Notes: a model not told the origin generated them from the letters alone. A stretch of 64,000 nucleotides of DNA from Pseudoalteromonas prydzensis (GCF_011050055.1 NZ_DRGM01000133.1:1-64000), one strand, 5' to 3'; numbered from the stretch's first letter, positions 8,536-17,848 are shown. A program made the numbers and translations.

Positions 8536-10374
8536 ATGAACCATGAGCAACAGGAAGTCGCCCAGTTTGTACTAGCACAAATGCCATTTAGCGGCCTTGA
8601 TAGCAGCGCGACAGATTACTTTGTAAAACACCTTGATGTTATTTATCTGAACTGTGAAAACCAAACGCAATGGCTGCAATCAGAGTCCCCTAAACTGTTT
8701 TTAATTCGCTCTGGTTTGTATGACTTAGTGGATGCAAAAGGTGATGTGATCACCCATTTAGCACAAGGCGATTATTTTGGCTTCCCTTCATTGCTGACCG
8801 GCGAAGCAATTCAAAACCGTTTAGTCGTGCAAAAAGAGGGCATTGTTTATATGCTCAACCAAGAGGCGTTTGATTATTTGCGTCGTGAGTACAAACCGTT
8901 TGAACAGTATTTTGTGCGTGCCCATGCTAATCGGTTGTTGTCATCGCATTATAAAAGCCAAAATGACAGTTGGTCTGAGCGCAAAATATCAGAATTGATG
9001 TCACGTAAAGCGGTCACTTTGTCGCCCGATGCAAGTATTCGCCAAGCCGCTAAAAAAATGAAAGAGCACGGTGTATCATCAATTATGGTTACTGAGTATG
9101 AACGCTTAGTAGGGGTGGTGACTGATCGCGATTTACGCAACCGTGTACTAGCCGATGAAATCGACCCTCAGCAGGCAGTCCGTACGATTATGAGTGCGAA
9201 ACCGAAGTTTATTTTTGAAAATAATCGGGTGTTTTCGGCGCTGCATTTAATGCTCAAACATAACATTCACCATTTACCTGTGCTGGATGAACGCCATAAA
9301 GCACTTGGTATGATCACCAGTACCGATTTATTACGTCAACAAAAGAGCGATCCCGTACAACTTATTGGCCGCATTTATAAAGCCCATAGTGTGATTGAGC
9401 TAAAACGCTACGCGGCTGAAATACCTGACTTACTGCGCAGTTTTTCGCATAATATTGATGATATATCCTTGATTGGTAAATTACTCAGTGGCTTGACTGA
9501 TGCGCTTACGTCGCGGTTAATTTATTTATTTCAAGAGGATAACGGAGCTGCACCGACCAGTTTTAGTTTTATTTGTTTTGGCTCCCAAGCGCGCGAAGAG
9601 CAAACCTTACATTCCGATCAAGACAACGGTTTATTACTGCCTGATGATTTAACTGAACTGCATCAGGATTATTATCGGCGGATGGGGGAGTTTGTTTGTG
9701 AACAGCTGGTAGAGTGCGGTATTAGGCGTTGCCCAGGCAACATTATGGCCAGCAGTGAATTATGCAGAATGAGTATATCTGATTGGTGTGAAAAGTTTTT
9801 TACTTGGATAAAAAGTCCAACGCCACAGGCTATGCTGAACTGTAAAATATTTTTTGATTTACGCTTTATTGAAGGCTCAACGGCGCTTTACACTGCATTT
9901 TGTGAGCAACTAACCCGTATTTCTCGTGACGAATTATTTTATGCCGCCATGGCAACCGATATTAAGTCGAACTCCGTGCCGATTGGCTTATTTAATCAAT
10001 TTAAACTCGAAAAAGATGCCAAACAGCATAAATACATTGATTTGAAAAAACGTGGCGTAGTGATCATTAACGACATTGTTCGTTTATATGCGTTAAAAGC
10101 AGGGATACGCCGAGCGAACACCCAAGAGCGCTTAGATGCATTACTGAAACATTCTTTATTAAGTAATCACGACGTGTATAACTTGAAAGACTGTTGGCGA
10201 TTTTTAACGCAGTTGCGTTTGCGCACGCAAATAAACGAAGAAGGCTTGCCCAGCAACTGTATTAATCCAGATAAGTTAAGTTCGCTCGAACGTCATCAAT
10301 TAAAAGAAGCGTTTTATTTACTTAAGCTGGCACAACAAGCTGCGGCATTTAAATTTGCCAGAGGAAGTTTATAA
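8536..10374 (+). CDS. cNMP-binding / CBS / DUF294 nucleotidyltransferase-like protein
   Basis: Cytoplasmic protein of 612 residues from ATG 8536; a GTG lies 30 bp upstream. Order: cyclic-nucleotide-binding-like domain (about 20-130), two CBS domains (about 155-270, with GVVTDRDLRNRV and GMITSTDLLRQQ), DUF294 nucleotidyltransferase-like domain (about 300-440; FGSQAREEQTLHSDQDNG resembles the GlnD-type catalytic core), and DUF294 C-terminal helical domain (about 470-605). The family accompanies ActP-like symporters and CrbS-type kinases in Vibrio and Pseudomonas. A regulatory, adenylate-sensing role linked to acetate metabolism is inferred; no substrate is established. Confidence 0.85.
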   Translation: MNHEQQEVAQFVLAQMPFSGLDSSATDYFVKHLDVIYLNCENQTQWLQSESPKLFLIRSGLYDLVDAKGDVITHLAQGDYFGFPSLLTGEAIQNRLVVQKEGIVYMLNQEAFDYLRREYKPFEQYFVRAHANRLLSSHYKSQNDSWSERKISELMSRKAVTLSPDASIRQAAKKMKEHGVSSIMVTEYERLVGVVTDRDLRNRVLADEIDPQQAVRTIMSAKPKFIFENNRVFSALHLMLKHNIHHLPVLDERHKALGMITSTDLLRQQKSDPVQLIGRIYKAHSVIELKRYAAEIPDLLRSFSHNIDDISLIGKLLSGLTDALTSRLIYLFQEDNGAAPTSFSFICFGSQAREEQTLHSDQDNGLLLPDDLTELHQDYYRRMGEFVCEQLVECGIRRCPGNIMASSELCRMSISDWCEKFFTWIKSPTPQAMLNCKIFFDLRFIEGSTALYTAFCEQLTRISRDELFYAAMATDIKSNSVPIGLFNQFKLEKDAKQHKYIDLKKRGVVIINDIVRLYALKAGIRRANTQERLDALLKHSLLSNHDVYNLKDCWRFLTQLRLRTQINEEGLPSNCINPDKLSSLERHQLKEAFYLLKLAQQAAAFKFARGSL

Positions 10375-10440
10375 ATGCAGTGGTTTTTTTATAGCGTGAG
10401 TTCACTTAACATTCGCACAATAAACAAGGTGAAAAACTAA

Positions 10441-11064
10441 GTGGTTAAACGTTGGCTGAGCCGTTATTTAGCGCGCAAGCAGTTGCTTGCGCAAAATGCA
10501 TTAACGCAGCGCTATCTTGTGATTGATTTAGAGCTGACTGGGCTTGATCCAAAACAGCATGAGATTGTCTCGATTGCATGGCTGTTGATAGACAATCAAT
10601 GTATTAAATTAAGTCAGGCGCAGCATGCCATTAATAAAGATGTGCAGCGCCTTGAGCAAAGCCCTGTATATCATGGTATTGCCCAGCAAGACGTCGCACA
10701 AGGGCAAAACTTGGCGGCTATTTTAACTGCATTAAGCGCACATTTTTCGGATGCGATCTTAGTGTTTCATAATGCCACGTTAGACTGGGGATTTTTAAAG
10801 CAAGCATTTCAAACTCACGGTATAGCGATACAACCTAAATTGATACTCGACACTTTTCAGATTGAAAAAAAACGCTTACATCAACAAGGTCAGCAAATTG
10901 GTTTGGATGATTTAACACTCACAGCGTGTCGCAAGCGTTATGAGTTACCTTATTACAGCACTCACCATGCACTTACCGATGCCATGGCGACCGCAGAGTT
11001 ATTATTAGCACAGTGCCATCAAATAAGCCGTGGTAAGGAATTGAAATTGGCTGCGTTGCTTTGA
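10441..11064 (+). CDS. DnaQ-like 3'-5' exonuclease
   Basis: A 207-residue DEDD-superfamily exonuclease. The Exo I motif is in LVIDLELTGLDP (about residues 28-38), Exo II in LVFHNATLDWGFL and Exo III in THHALTDAMATAELLL, with the His and Asp expected of the DEDDh type. It is shorter than, and distinct from, the chromosomal polymerase III epsilon subunit. It starts with GTG preceded by AAGGTG. The pair DUF294 protein plus this exonuclease sits next to the symporter in Vibrio too. Its role there is unknown; general nucleic-acid trimming or repair is the family's usual activity. Confidence 0.83.
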   Translation: MVKRWLSRYLARKQLLAQNALTQRYLVIDLELTGLDPKQHEIVSIAWLLIDNQCIKLSQAQHAINKDVQRLEQSPVYHGIAQQDVAQGQNLAAILTALSAHFSDAILVFHNATLDWGFLKQAFQTHGIAIQPKLILDTFQIEKKRLHQQGQQIGLDDLTLTACRKRYELPYYSTHHALTDAMATAELLLAQCHQISRGKELKLAALL

Positions 11065-11137
11065 TGTGTCAATTCGGCGTTAATAGTGGTTTTGTTTAAT
11101 TCTCTCTTTGGTTTTCTGCTATGAAAAATAATTTACT

Positions 11138-11451
11138 GCCATCTTCGGTGGGTATGCAAACATTTATTTAACTTCCCCTGTTATATTCAATCCCAAGGTC
11201 GATTACCAAAATTGGGCCATCTAAAAGGGTTAATTTTAAGTTTCTGCTGTTAACCTCTTATATTCAATCCCAAAGTCGATTACCAAAATCGGGCCATCTT
11301 AGGTGGGTATGCAAACATTTATTTAACCTTGCCTCTTATATTCAATCCCAAGGTCGATTACCAAAACTGGGCCATCTAAAAGGGTTAATTTTAAGTTTCT
11401 GCTGTTAACCTCTTATATTCAATCTCAAGGTCGATTACAATACCGCCATCT
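11138..11451. repeat. 155-bp tandem duplication with four 42-bp core units upstream of epd
   Basis: A core unit beginning TTATATTCAATCCCAAGGTC and ending GGGCCATCT occurs at 11181-11222, 11258-11299, 11336-11377 and, degenerate, at 11413-11451. Separators are 35, 36 and 35 bp. Separators 1 and 3 are identical, and separator 2 nearly repeats the stretch before unit 1, so the block is two near-identical 155-bp copies (11138-11292 and 11293-11447), each of two half-units. The spacing of 77-78 bp is regular. The array fills most of the 438-bp gap between the exonuclease and epd. No reading frame or known operator was recognised. Confidence 0.85.
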
Positions 11452-11502
11452 CAAAGGCAGGTTGCCTTTATCTGCAAGCAACTAGAGTGGATTTTCTTTC
11501 GA

Positions 11503-12522
11503 ATGGCAATCAAACTTGCAATTAATGGTTTTGGTCGAATTGGTCGAAATATTGTCCGCGCGTTATATGAATCGGGACTTAGCGATCATATTAAAATCGT
11601 TGCGATTAATGAATTAGCGGATCCCGAAGGGATTGCTCACTTACTTAAATATGACACCTCCCATGGTCGTTTTAAATATCCGGTTACCTTAGGTGAAGAT
11701 TCTCTGAGTGTCGCAGGCGATACGATCGCATTATTTTCTGAGCAAAACCCGATTGAGTTGCCATGGCGGTTACTTGATGTTGATGTGGTTTTAGAGTGTA
11801 CAGGGGTTTATCATTCCCGTGAACACGCGCAATTGCATCTGGATGCGGGTGCTAAAAAAGTTTTATTTTCTCAGCCCGCTGATGCGGATGTTGATGCTAC
11901 TATCGTGTATGGTATTAATGATGATGAACTGCTTGCTGAGCATACGATTGTTTCTAACGGTTCATGTACTACCAACTGTATAGTGCCGGTGATCAAAGTG
12001 CTTGATGATGCGTTTGGTATTGAATCGGGGGCGATTACGACCATTCATGCGTCGATGAACGATCAGCAAGTAATTGATGCCTATCATCATGATTTACGTC
12101 GTACCCGCGCTGCGAGTCAGTCTATTATTCCCGTAGATACTAAATTAGCTCGTGGTATTGAACGTATTTTACCTAAGTTCCATGGTCGCTTTGAAGCCAT
12201 TGCAGTACGAGTGCCTACTATCAATGTTACTGCGATGGATCTGAGTGTGACGGTCAACGTTGATGTTGATTTAAACGCGGTGAATAAAGTATTAAAAGCA
12301 GCAGCGAGAGACCGTTTAGAAGGTATTTTAAGTTATACCGAAGAGCCATTGGTCTCGGTTGATTTTAATCATGACCCACATTCTTGTATCATAGATGGCA
12401 CGCAGACACGAGTCAGTCATAAACGGCTGATAAAGTTGTTAGTGTGGTGTGATAATGAGTGGGGTTTCGCTAATCGTATGCTCGATACAGCACGAGTAAT
12501 GATGGCAGCAAATAAAATTTAG
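11503..12522 (+). CDS. epd: D-erythrose-4-phosphate dehydrogenase
   Basis: Oxidises erythrose 4-phosphate to 4-phosphoerythronate with NAD, the first step of DXP-dependent pyridoxal-phosphate synthesis. The 339 residues show the Rossmann motif NGFGRIGRN at 8-16, catalytic Cys about C155 in NGSCTTNC and base about H182 in TTIHASMN. The stretch [20 protein letters not shown] and the C-terminal [18 protein letters not shown] mark Epd rather than GapA. It heads epd-pgk-fba, the order known from E. coli. pdxA, later in the same pathway, lies at the far right of the window. The 155-bp tandem repeat stands directly upstream. Confidence 0.93.
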   Translation: MAIKLAINGFGRIGRNIVRALYESGLSDHIKIVAINELADPEGIAHLLKYDTSHGRFKYPVTLGEDSLSVAGDTIALFSEQNPIELPWRLLDVDVVLECTGVYHSREHAQLHLDAGAKKVLFSQPADADVDATIVYGINDDELLAEHTIVSNGSCTTNCIVPVIKVLDDAFGIESGAITTIHASMNDQQVIDAYHHDLRRTRAASQSIIPVDTKLARGIERILPKFHGRFEAIAVRVPTINVTAMDLSVTVNVDVDLNAVNKVLKAAARDRLEGILSYTEEPLVSVDFNHDPHSCIIDGTQTRVSHKRLIKLLVWCDNEWGFANRMLDTARVMMAANKI

Positions 12523-12578
12523 AACCTAAAATAAAACCTATATATTTCAAGTCAGTATCGTTAACTAAGGAGAAGTCC

Positions 12579-13754
12579 ATGTCGGTCATAAATATGGCAG
12601 ATTTAGATTTAAACGGCAAACGCGTGTTAATTCGTGAAGATTTAAATGTACCAGTAAAAGCAGGTAAAGTGACCTCAGACGCACGTATTCGTGCTGCATT
12701 ACCAAGTATTAAACTTGCCCTTGAAAAAGGCGCTAAAGTAATGGTGATGTCACACCTAGGCCGTCCTACGGAAGGGGAATACAACGAAGAGTTTTCATTA
12801 GCGCCTGTTGTTGATTACTTAAATGAAGCACTTGAGCAAAATGTACGCCTTGAAAAAGATTACTTAGATGGCGTTGAAATTGCTGATAATGAAGTGGTGG
12901 TTTTTGAAAACGTACGCTTTAATGTTGGCGAAAGCAAAGACGACGAAGTGCTATCTAAAAAACTCGCTGCATTATGTGATGTATACGTAATGGATGCATT
13001 TGGTACCGCTCACCGTGCTCAAGCGTCTACCCATGGTGTTGGTTTATTTGCAGATGTGGCTTGTGCAGGCCCGCTTTTAGCGGCTGAATTAGAGGCATTA
13101 GGTAAAGCACTTGATAACCCAGCTCGTCCGCTTGTAGCGATTGTTGGTGGTTCTAAGGTATCAACTAAACTAACCGTACTTGATTCACTGTCAACGATTG
13201 TTGATCAACTAGTAACAGGTGGCGGTATTGCCAATACCTTTATTGCAGCAGCGGGCTTCCCGGTTGGTAAATCATTATACGAAGCTGACTTAATTGACGA
13301 AGCAAATAAGTTAAGTGCAGCGGCGAAAAGTAACAATGGCGAAATTCCAGTACCAACCGATGTGGTTGTTGCGAATGAGTTTTCAGAATCTGCCGTTGCA
13401 ACATTAAAAGATGTAAGCGAAGTTACAGACACCGATATGATTTTTGATATCGGTCCAGATACAGCGAGCAAGCTGGCAAAAATTATTGCCAATGCAGGTA
13501 CTGTTGTATGGAATGGCCCTGTAGGTGTATTTGAATTTGATCAGTTTGGTAATGGCACCCGTGCTATTGCACAAGCAATTGCTAATTCAAATGCGTTTTC
13601 AATTGCTGGTGGCGGTGATACGTTAGCAGCCATTGATAAATACGGCATTGCCGATAAGATCTCGTATATTTCAACTGGCGGTGGTGCTTTCCTTGAGTTC
13701 TTAGAAGGGAAAAAATTACCAGCAGTTGCTATGCTTGAACAACGCGCTAAGTAA
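12579..13754 (+). CDS. pgk: phosphoglycerate kinase
   Basis: Glycolytic/gluconeogenic enzyme transferring phosphate between 1,3-bisphosphoglycerate and ADP in the cytoplasm. It is 391 residues, the usual bacterial length. The N-terminal substrate-binding signature [12 protein letters not shown] is at about residues 15-26. Nucleotide-binding GGSKVSTK is near 190, and the C-terminal GGGDTLAAI and [17 protein letters not shown] are intact. An AAGGAGAA ribosome site precedes the ATG. It lies 56 bp after epd and is probably in the same transcript. A hairpin 10 bp past its stop may separate or stabilise the pgk and fba messages. Confidence 0.97.
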   Translation: MSVINMADLDLNGKRVLIREDLNVPVKAGKVTSDARIRAALPSIKLALEKGAKVMVMSHLGRPTEGEYNEEFSLAPVVDYLNEALEQNVRLEKDYLDGVEIADNEVVVFENVRFNVGESKDDEVLSKKLAALCDVYVMDAFGTAHRAQASTHGVGLFADVACAGPLLAAELEALGKALDNPARPLVAIVGGSKVSTKLTVLDSLSTIVDQLVTGGGIANTFIAAAGFPVGKSLYEADLIDEANKLSAAAKSNNGEIPVPTDVVVANEFSESAVATLKDVSEVTDTDMIFDIGPDTASKLAKIIANAGTVVWNGPVGVFEFDQFGNGTRAIAQAIANSNAFSIAGGGDTLAAIDKYGIADKISYISTGGGAFLEFLEGKKLPAVAMLEQRAK

Positions 13755-13764
13755 TTAGCGTTTG

Positions 13765-13796
13765 CTCAGTGTACTTATTTAGGTAAGTACGCTGAG
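13765..13796 (+). other. intercistronic hairpin between pgk and fba
   Basis: Arms CTCAGTGTACTTA (13765-13777) and TAAGTACGCTGAG (13784-13796) pair with one G-U. No T run follows, so it is more likely an mRNA processing or stability element, or an attenuator, than a terminator. The rest of the 214-bp spacer holds a smaller perfect hairpin, GGTGCA/TGCACC (13881-13897), and a GC-rich one before the fba ribosome site. Confidence 0.5.
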
Positions 13797-13968
13797 TACG
13801 ATCAGTAATTAAATACCTCTCACCCTTATTTAATGCTGGTTTTGGATAACGGTAAATTTGGCAAAAGCCAAGGCTATCGAGGTGCAGTGATTGCACCGAA
13901 CTCAACTATTCCGTTCGAACTAGGTAGCTTTGCGCGTGCGCAGCTATCGACAATTTGGAGAATACCAA

Positions 13969-15033
13969 ATGGCTTTAATCAGTATGCGACAACTTCTTGA
14001 TCATGCAGCTGAACACGGTTATGGCGTACCCGCTTTTAACGTTAATAACCAAGAGCAGATCCGCGCTATTATGATGGCGGCTGATAAAACTAACAGCCCA
14101 GTAATTGTACAAGGTTCAGCTGGCGCTCGTGCCTACGCTGGTGCCCCATTTATTCGTCACATGATTTTAGCTGCTGTTGAAGAGTGGCCACATATTCCTG
14201 TGGTAATGCACCAAGATCACGGTACTTCACCTGGCGTTTGCCAACGTTCAATTCAATTAGGTTTTTCATCAGTGATGATGGATGGCTCATTAATGAGCGA
14301 TGGTAAAACACCGTCAAGCTATGAATATAACGTTGATGTAACACGTAAAACAGTTGAACTTGCGCACTCTTGCGGTGTGTCTGTTGAAGGCGAATTAGGT
14401 GTACTAGGCTCACTTGAAACCGGTGAAGCTGGCGAAGAAGATGGCGTTGGCGCAGAAGGTAAGTTAACGACAGATCAAATGCTTACCGATCCTGAAGAAG
14501 CGGCCGATTTTGTCAGTAAAACTCATGTTGATGCACTGGCTATTGCCTGCGGTACATCACACGGTGCGTATAAATTTACCCGTCCACCAACGGATGATAT
14601 TTTAGCGATCGATCGTATTAAAGCGATCCACGCACGTATTCCTAACACTCATTTAGTAATGCATGGTTCGTCTTCAGTGCCGCAAGAATGGCTTGAGATC
14701 ATCAACCAATACGGTGGTGAGATCCCGCAAACTTACGGTGTACCAGTCGAGCAGATCATCGAAGGTATTAAGTTTGGGGTGCGTAAAGTAAATATCGATA
14801 CTGATTTACGCTTAGCATCAACGGGCGCAATTCGTCGTCATTTAGCACTTAACCCTGCGAATTTTGATCCACGTAAATACTTAGCTGAAGCAACAAAAGC
14901 GATGACAGAGATCTGTGTTGCTCGCTATGAGTCGTTTGGCACTGCGGGTCAAGCAAGTAAGATCAAACCAATTTCACTCGATGATATGCACCTTAAATAT
15001 TTAACGGGTGAATTAGATCCGAAAATTAAATAA
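13969..15033 (+). CDS. fba: class II fructose-bisphosphate aldolase (Calvin-cycle subtype)
   Basis: Zinc-dependent aldolase joining or splitting fructose 1,6-bisphosphate in glycolysis and gluconeogenesis. 354 residues from the ATG at 13969, which follows TTGGAG; the frame stays open for 39 bp upstream, but without a comparable ribosome site. The N-terminus [20 protein letters not shown] and the metal/catalytic motif VVMHQDHG (about residues 77-84) identify the class II type called the Calvin-cycle subtype, which despite its name is common in heterotrophic Proteobacteria. It closes the epd-pgk-fba cluster, and a strong terminator follows. Confidence 0.95.
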   Translation: MALISMRQLLDHAAEHGYGVPAFNVNNQEQIRAIMMAADKTNSPVIVQGSAGARAYAGAPFIRHMILAAVEEWPHIPVVMHQDHGTSPGVCQRSIQLGFSSVMMDGSLMSDGKTPSSYEYNVDVTRKTVELAHSCGVSVEGELGVLGSLETGEAGEEDGVGAEGKLTTDQMLTDPEEAADFVSKTHVDALAIACGTSHGAYKFTRPPTDDILAIDRIKAIHARIPNTHLVMHGSSSVPQEWLEIINQYGGEIPQTYGVPVEQIIEGIKFGVRKVNIDTDLRLASTGAIRRHLALNPANFDPRKYLAEATKAMTEICVARYESFGTAGQASKIKPISLDDMHLKYLTGELDPKIK

Positions 15034-15066
15034 ACTAATTCATTGAGTTATTTAATAAATAAACAA

Positions 15067-15094
15067 GCCAGTAGCATCCAACTACTGGCTTTTT
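15067..15094 (+). terminator. rho-independent terminator of epd-pgk-fba
   Basis: GCCAGTAG (15067-15074) and CTACTGGC (15082-15089) form a perfect 8-bp stem with a 7-nt loop, followed by TTTTT. It lies about 35 bp after the fba stop. Confidence 0.92.
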
Positions 15095-15110
15095 ATATAG
15101 TTGATCAATA

Positions 15111-15359
15111 GGGATCATTATTTTACCAAGCGTCAAACTTGGGATCACTGATTTACTAACTATGCGTCGCTGGGATCAGATTTTTACTAAGGATCGGCTA
15201 GACGGCAGGTTATTTTGTTGTAAAAATAGCCACTTCCACGCTTGCCTGTGCAAATGATCAACAACTTACGGATTTTGCTAGGTAAAAGATTGATCCCAGA
15301 TCTGACTCGGTTAGTAAAAGCATGATCCCTAACTTAGTACTTGGTAGAATTTTGATCTC
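15111..15359. repeat. noncoding element with three 20-bp repeats at each end, inverted
   Basis: Left units start GGGATCA at 15111-15130, 15141-15160 and 15172-15191. Right units, in reverse orientation and ending TGATCCC or TGATCTC, are at 15278-15297, 15310-15329 and 15340-15359. Spacing is 30-32 bp. Outermost units share ACCAAG and middle units share ACTAAC, so the pairs are nested by position. The 86-bp core (15192-15277) has no reading frame, only an imperfect hairpin at 15208-15231. This layout, with several binding-site-like repeats at both ends, is what transposon or MITE ends look like. No transposase is present and the family was not recognised. Confidence 0.75.
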
Positions 15360-15538
15360 TATAAATGATCTGAGCTGCTTTGTTATGCCCACTCATATGC
15401 AAAGTTCGATCATTCAATCGTGACGATTTAAGCAGCGTAAACAGCTAAAAAGCGTTGTCATAATCACTGCTATAGGGCGCTAATTTTGCCGCCGCAGAGG
15501 GCATTTGACTGTTATTTATAAAAATATACGGTATCTGT

Positions 15539-15596
15539 GGTTAAAATTAATACTGAGTAAAATATTTTTAGTCATGAAAAAGTATTGATTTTAACC
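15539..15596. repeat. 16-bp inverted repeat upstream of phoB
   Basis: GGTTAAAATTAATACT (15539-15554) and AGTATTGATTTTAACC (15581-15596) are reverse complements at 15 of 16 positions, around a 26-nt AT-rich loop. No T tract follows. The surrounding 15360-15682 has no gene that I can support; it lies upstream of the phoB promoter. The repeat could be a hairpin, a dimer operator or the relic of a small mobile element. Confidence 0.65.
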
Positions 15597-15682
15597 GTGG
15601 CAGGGGACTTATTTACAGTTATTTTGTTCCTGATATGGGTTAATTGGTGTTTTTTTTCCCGCATTTTGATTTACACGTTACA

Positions 15683-15710
15683 CTTTCATAAAAATGTCAT
15701 ACTTAGTCAT
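15683..15710 (+). promoter_or_regulatory. Pho box of the phoB promoter
   Basis: CTTTCATAAAAATGTCAT (15683-15700) matches the PhoB box consensus CTGTCATAAAWCTGTCAY closely. A third half-site, TTAGTCAT, follows (15703-15710). It lies about 50-70 bp before the phoB ATG. PhoB autoregulates in most Gammaproteobacteria, and this site fits that. Confidence 0.8.
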
Positions 15711-15751
15711 AATAATGAAAACTAGTTCGATAACGAAAGAGATAAATTGGA

Positions 15752-16441
15752 ATGTCACGTAAAGTACTTGTCGTCGATGACGAAGCACCGATCAGAGAGA
15801 TGCTGGTTTTTGTATTAGAGCAAAACGGTTTTCAAGCAATAGAAGCAGAAGATTATGATTCTGCCATTGCAGCAATGGTAGAACCTTACCCTGATATGGT
15901 GTTATTAGATTGGATGCTACCAGGGGGTAGTGGAATTCAAATCGCCAAAAAATTTAAGCAAAGTGAATACACTCGGCAAATTCCTATTATCATGCTGACG
16001 GCCCGCGGAGAAGAAGAAGATAAAGTTCGTGGTCTTGAGGTCGGTGCTGATGATTATGTTACTAAGCCATTTTCACCAAAAGAGTTAATGGCACGTATTA
16101 AAGCGGTTATTCGTCGCGTTTCGCCAACTTCACTTGAAGAAGCGATTGACGTACACGGTTTACGCCTTGATCCTATTTCACACCGTGTTACCTCTGAAGG
16201 TAGCGAGCTGGATATGGGGCCAACCGAATTTCGTTTACTGCATTTCTTTATGACCCATCCTGAGCGTGTTTATAGCCGTGAACAACTGCTAGATAATGTG
16301 TGGGGGACTAATGTCTATGTTGAAGATAGAACCGTAGACGTGCATATTCGTCGCTTACGCAAAGCGATAGCACCGCTTGGTCATGACCGCTTAGTACAAA
16401 CTGTACGTGGTGCAGGTTATCGTTTTTCAAGTAAACTATAA
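15752..16441 (+). CDS. phoB: phosphate regulon response regulator PhoB
   Basis: OmpR-family transcription factor of 229 residues. The receiver has acidic residues DDEAP at 9-13, phospho-acceptor about D53 in [10 protein letters not shown], and Lys about K105 in VTKPFSP. The winged-helix C-terminal domain includes [17 protein letters not shown] (near 190-206). When phosphorylated by PhoR under phosphate limitation it activates promoters carrying Pho boxes. Two such sites are visible here, before phoB itself and before pstS. phoR follows after 45 bp. Confidence 0.96.
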   Translation: MSRKVLVVDDEAPIREMLVFVLEQNGFQAIEAEDYDSAIAAMVEPYPDMVLLDWMLPGGSGIQIAKKFKQSEYTRQIPIIMLTARGEEEDKVRGLEVGADDYVTKPFSPKELMARIKAVIRRVSPTSLEEAIDVHGLRLDPISHRVTSEGSELDMGPTEFRLLHFFMTHPERVYSREQLLDNVWGTNVYVEDRTVDVHIRRLRKAIAPLGHDRLVQTVRGAGYRFSSKL

Positions 16442-16486
16442 AACATTCAGACCAAGGTCGGTTTTACTCTAAGGTAAAGTGAGTGT

Positions 16487-17809
16487 ATGTATCGAGTTGT
16501 TAATAAGCAGGCGCTAGCAAAACGTCTGCTTATCTATTTCCTACCTTTATTATTAGTTGGCGTGCTGATTGGTGCGCCATTTCTGCTGTTATTTTTAGGT
16601 GCTTTTTCACTGCTTGTTTGGCATTACCATCAATTATATCGGCTCAGTGATTGGTTATTGAATCAGCGCAGTTTTAATCCACCGGAAGGCGAGGGCGCAT
16701 GGGAACAGGTATTTGAAGGGATCTATCACTTACAACACCGTAACCGTAAAAAACGTAATGAATTAGCGGATCTGATCCGTCGTTTTCGTGATGGTGCCGA
16801 AGCGGTGCCTGATGCGGTAATTGTTCTACAACGTGATTTAAGCATTGTTTGGTGTAATCAATTAGCGTTAAAAGTGCTGGGGTTACAGTGGCCAGCGGAT
16901 CATGGTCAACGGCTTGACAACCTTATTCGCAATCCTAAATTTGCGAAATACATGCAAACGGAATTGTTTGATGAAGCATTAGAACTGGAAAGTGGTCACA
17001 GTGTTGAGCAAGTTTTAGAGTTTCGGGTAATGCCATACGCCAGCTCACAATTAATGGTGGTAGTAAGGGATGTGACGCGCTTGAAGCAACTAGAACAAAT
17101 GCGTAAAGACTTTGTTGCCAATGTCTCACATGAATTGCGCACACCATTGACGGTTGTAACTGGTTACTTAGAAATGTTTGATGGTGACATGATGCCGCCG
17201 CCTGCGATGTGGAATAAAGCCCAAGGTACTATGCTTGAGCAATGTAAACGCATGGATAGCTTAGTTAATCAGTTATTGTCGTTATCACGCATTGAAGGCG
17301 CTCGCCGTCAAGATAATGATAAGGCGGTCAACGTACCGCAATTACTCAGCTATATAAAAACTGAAGCGCAGTCTTTGAACCAAGATAAAGGCCATGAGTT
17401 AATATTTGATATAGATGCCGGGCTTGATATTAAAGGTTCGGAAGAAGAGCTACGTAGTGCGTTTTCCAATTTAGTATTTAATGCCATTCATTACACTAAA
17501 GCTGGCGGTAAAATTACCGTAAGCTGGCAGCTAAAAGATAAGCAAGCGCATTTTGCGGTAGTAGATAATGGCGATGGTATTGCTGCTGAGCATATTAATC
17601 GTTTAACAGAGCGTTTTTATCGGGTGGATAAAGCGCGTAGTCGTACAACAGGTGGTTCGGGACTTGGCTTGGCAATCACTAAGCATGTGTTAACGCGCCA
17701 CGAAAGTAAGTTAAAAATAAGCAGTAAGTTAGGCGAAGGTTCAACGTTTTCATTTGCCTTTAATAGTGAAAAAACGGTGCTGCTAAATAATCTAGCTGAA
17801 AACGCTTAA
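16487..17809 (+). CDS. phoR: phosphate regulon sensor histidine kinase PhoR
   Basis: Inner-membrane kinase of 440 residues with the short PhoR topology: two N-terminal helices (about 12-47) without a real periplasmic domain. A DUF3329-type linker, PAS (about 100-195), HisKA with phospho-His about H215 in VANVSHELRTP, and HATPase with DNGDGI and GGSGLGLAI follow. It phosphorylates PhoB when phosphate is scarce, normally under control of PstSCAB-PhoU, which are not in this window apart from the downstream pstS. It is 45 bp from phoB. Confidence 0.96.
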   Translation: MYRVVNKQALAKRLLIYFLPLLLVGVLIGAPFLLLFLGAFSLLVWHYHQLYRLSDWLLNQRSFNPPEGEGAWEQVFEGIYHLQHRNRKKRNELADLIRRFRDGAEAVPDAVIVLQRDLSIVWCNQLALKVLGLQWPADHGQRLDNLIRNPKFAKYMQTELFDEALELESGHSVEQVLEFRVMPYASSQLMVVVRDVTRLKQLEQMRKDFVANVSHELRTPLTVVTGYLEMFDGDMMPPPAMWNKAQGTMLEQCKRMDSLVNQLLSLSRIEGARRQDNDKAVNVPQLLSYIKTEAQSLNQDKGHELIFDIDAGLDIKGSEEELRSAFSNLVFNAIHYTKAGGKITVSWQLKDKQAHFAVVDNGDGIAAEHINRLTERFYRVDKARSRTTGGSGLGLAITKHVLTRHESKLKISSKLGEGSTFSFAFNSEKTVLLNNLAENA

Positions 17810-17848
17810 AGTCATAAAACTGTCATTTTTGAGTAATCTAACTGTCAT
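17809..17848 (+). promoter_or_regulatory. extended Pho box upstream of pstS
   Basis: AAGTCATAAAACTGTCAT (17809-17826) is a near-perfect Pho box that begins at the end of phoR. A further CTGTCAT at 17842-17848 lies 22 bp after the second half-site. The half-sites therefore fall on an 11-bp register (17809, 17820, weak 17831, 17842), as expected for tandem PhoB binding on one DNA face. Confidence 0.85.

Noticed and set aside
11181-11451. CRISPR-like array: four 42-bp repeats with 35-36-bp spacers
   Set aside because: Separators 1 and 3 are identical and separator 2 copies the stretch before unit 1, so this is a tandem duplication. No cas genes are nearby.
11503-12522. Annotation as gapA
   Set aside because: The sequence carries Epd-specific stretches ([20 protein letters not shown] region) and sits in epd-pgk-fba order.
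15111-15359. Cluster of ordinary regulatory sites for fba or phoB
   Set aside because: It lies beyond the fba terminator, and the six repeats are arranged symmetrically in two inverted triplets, which suits element ends better than promoter operators; this is kept as a repeat and not an operator.
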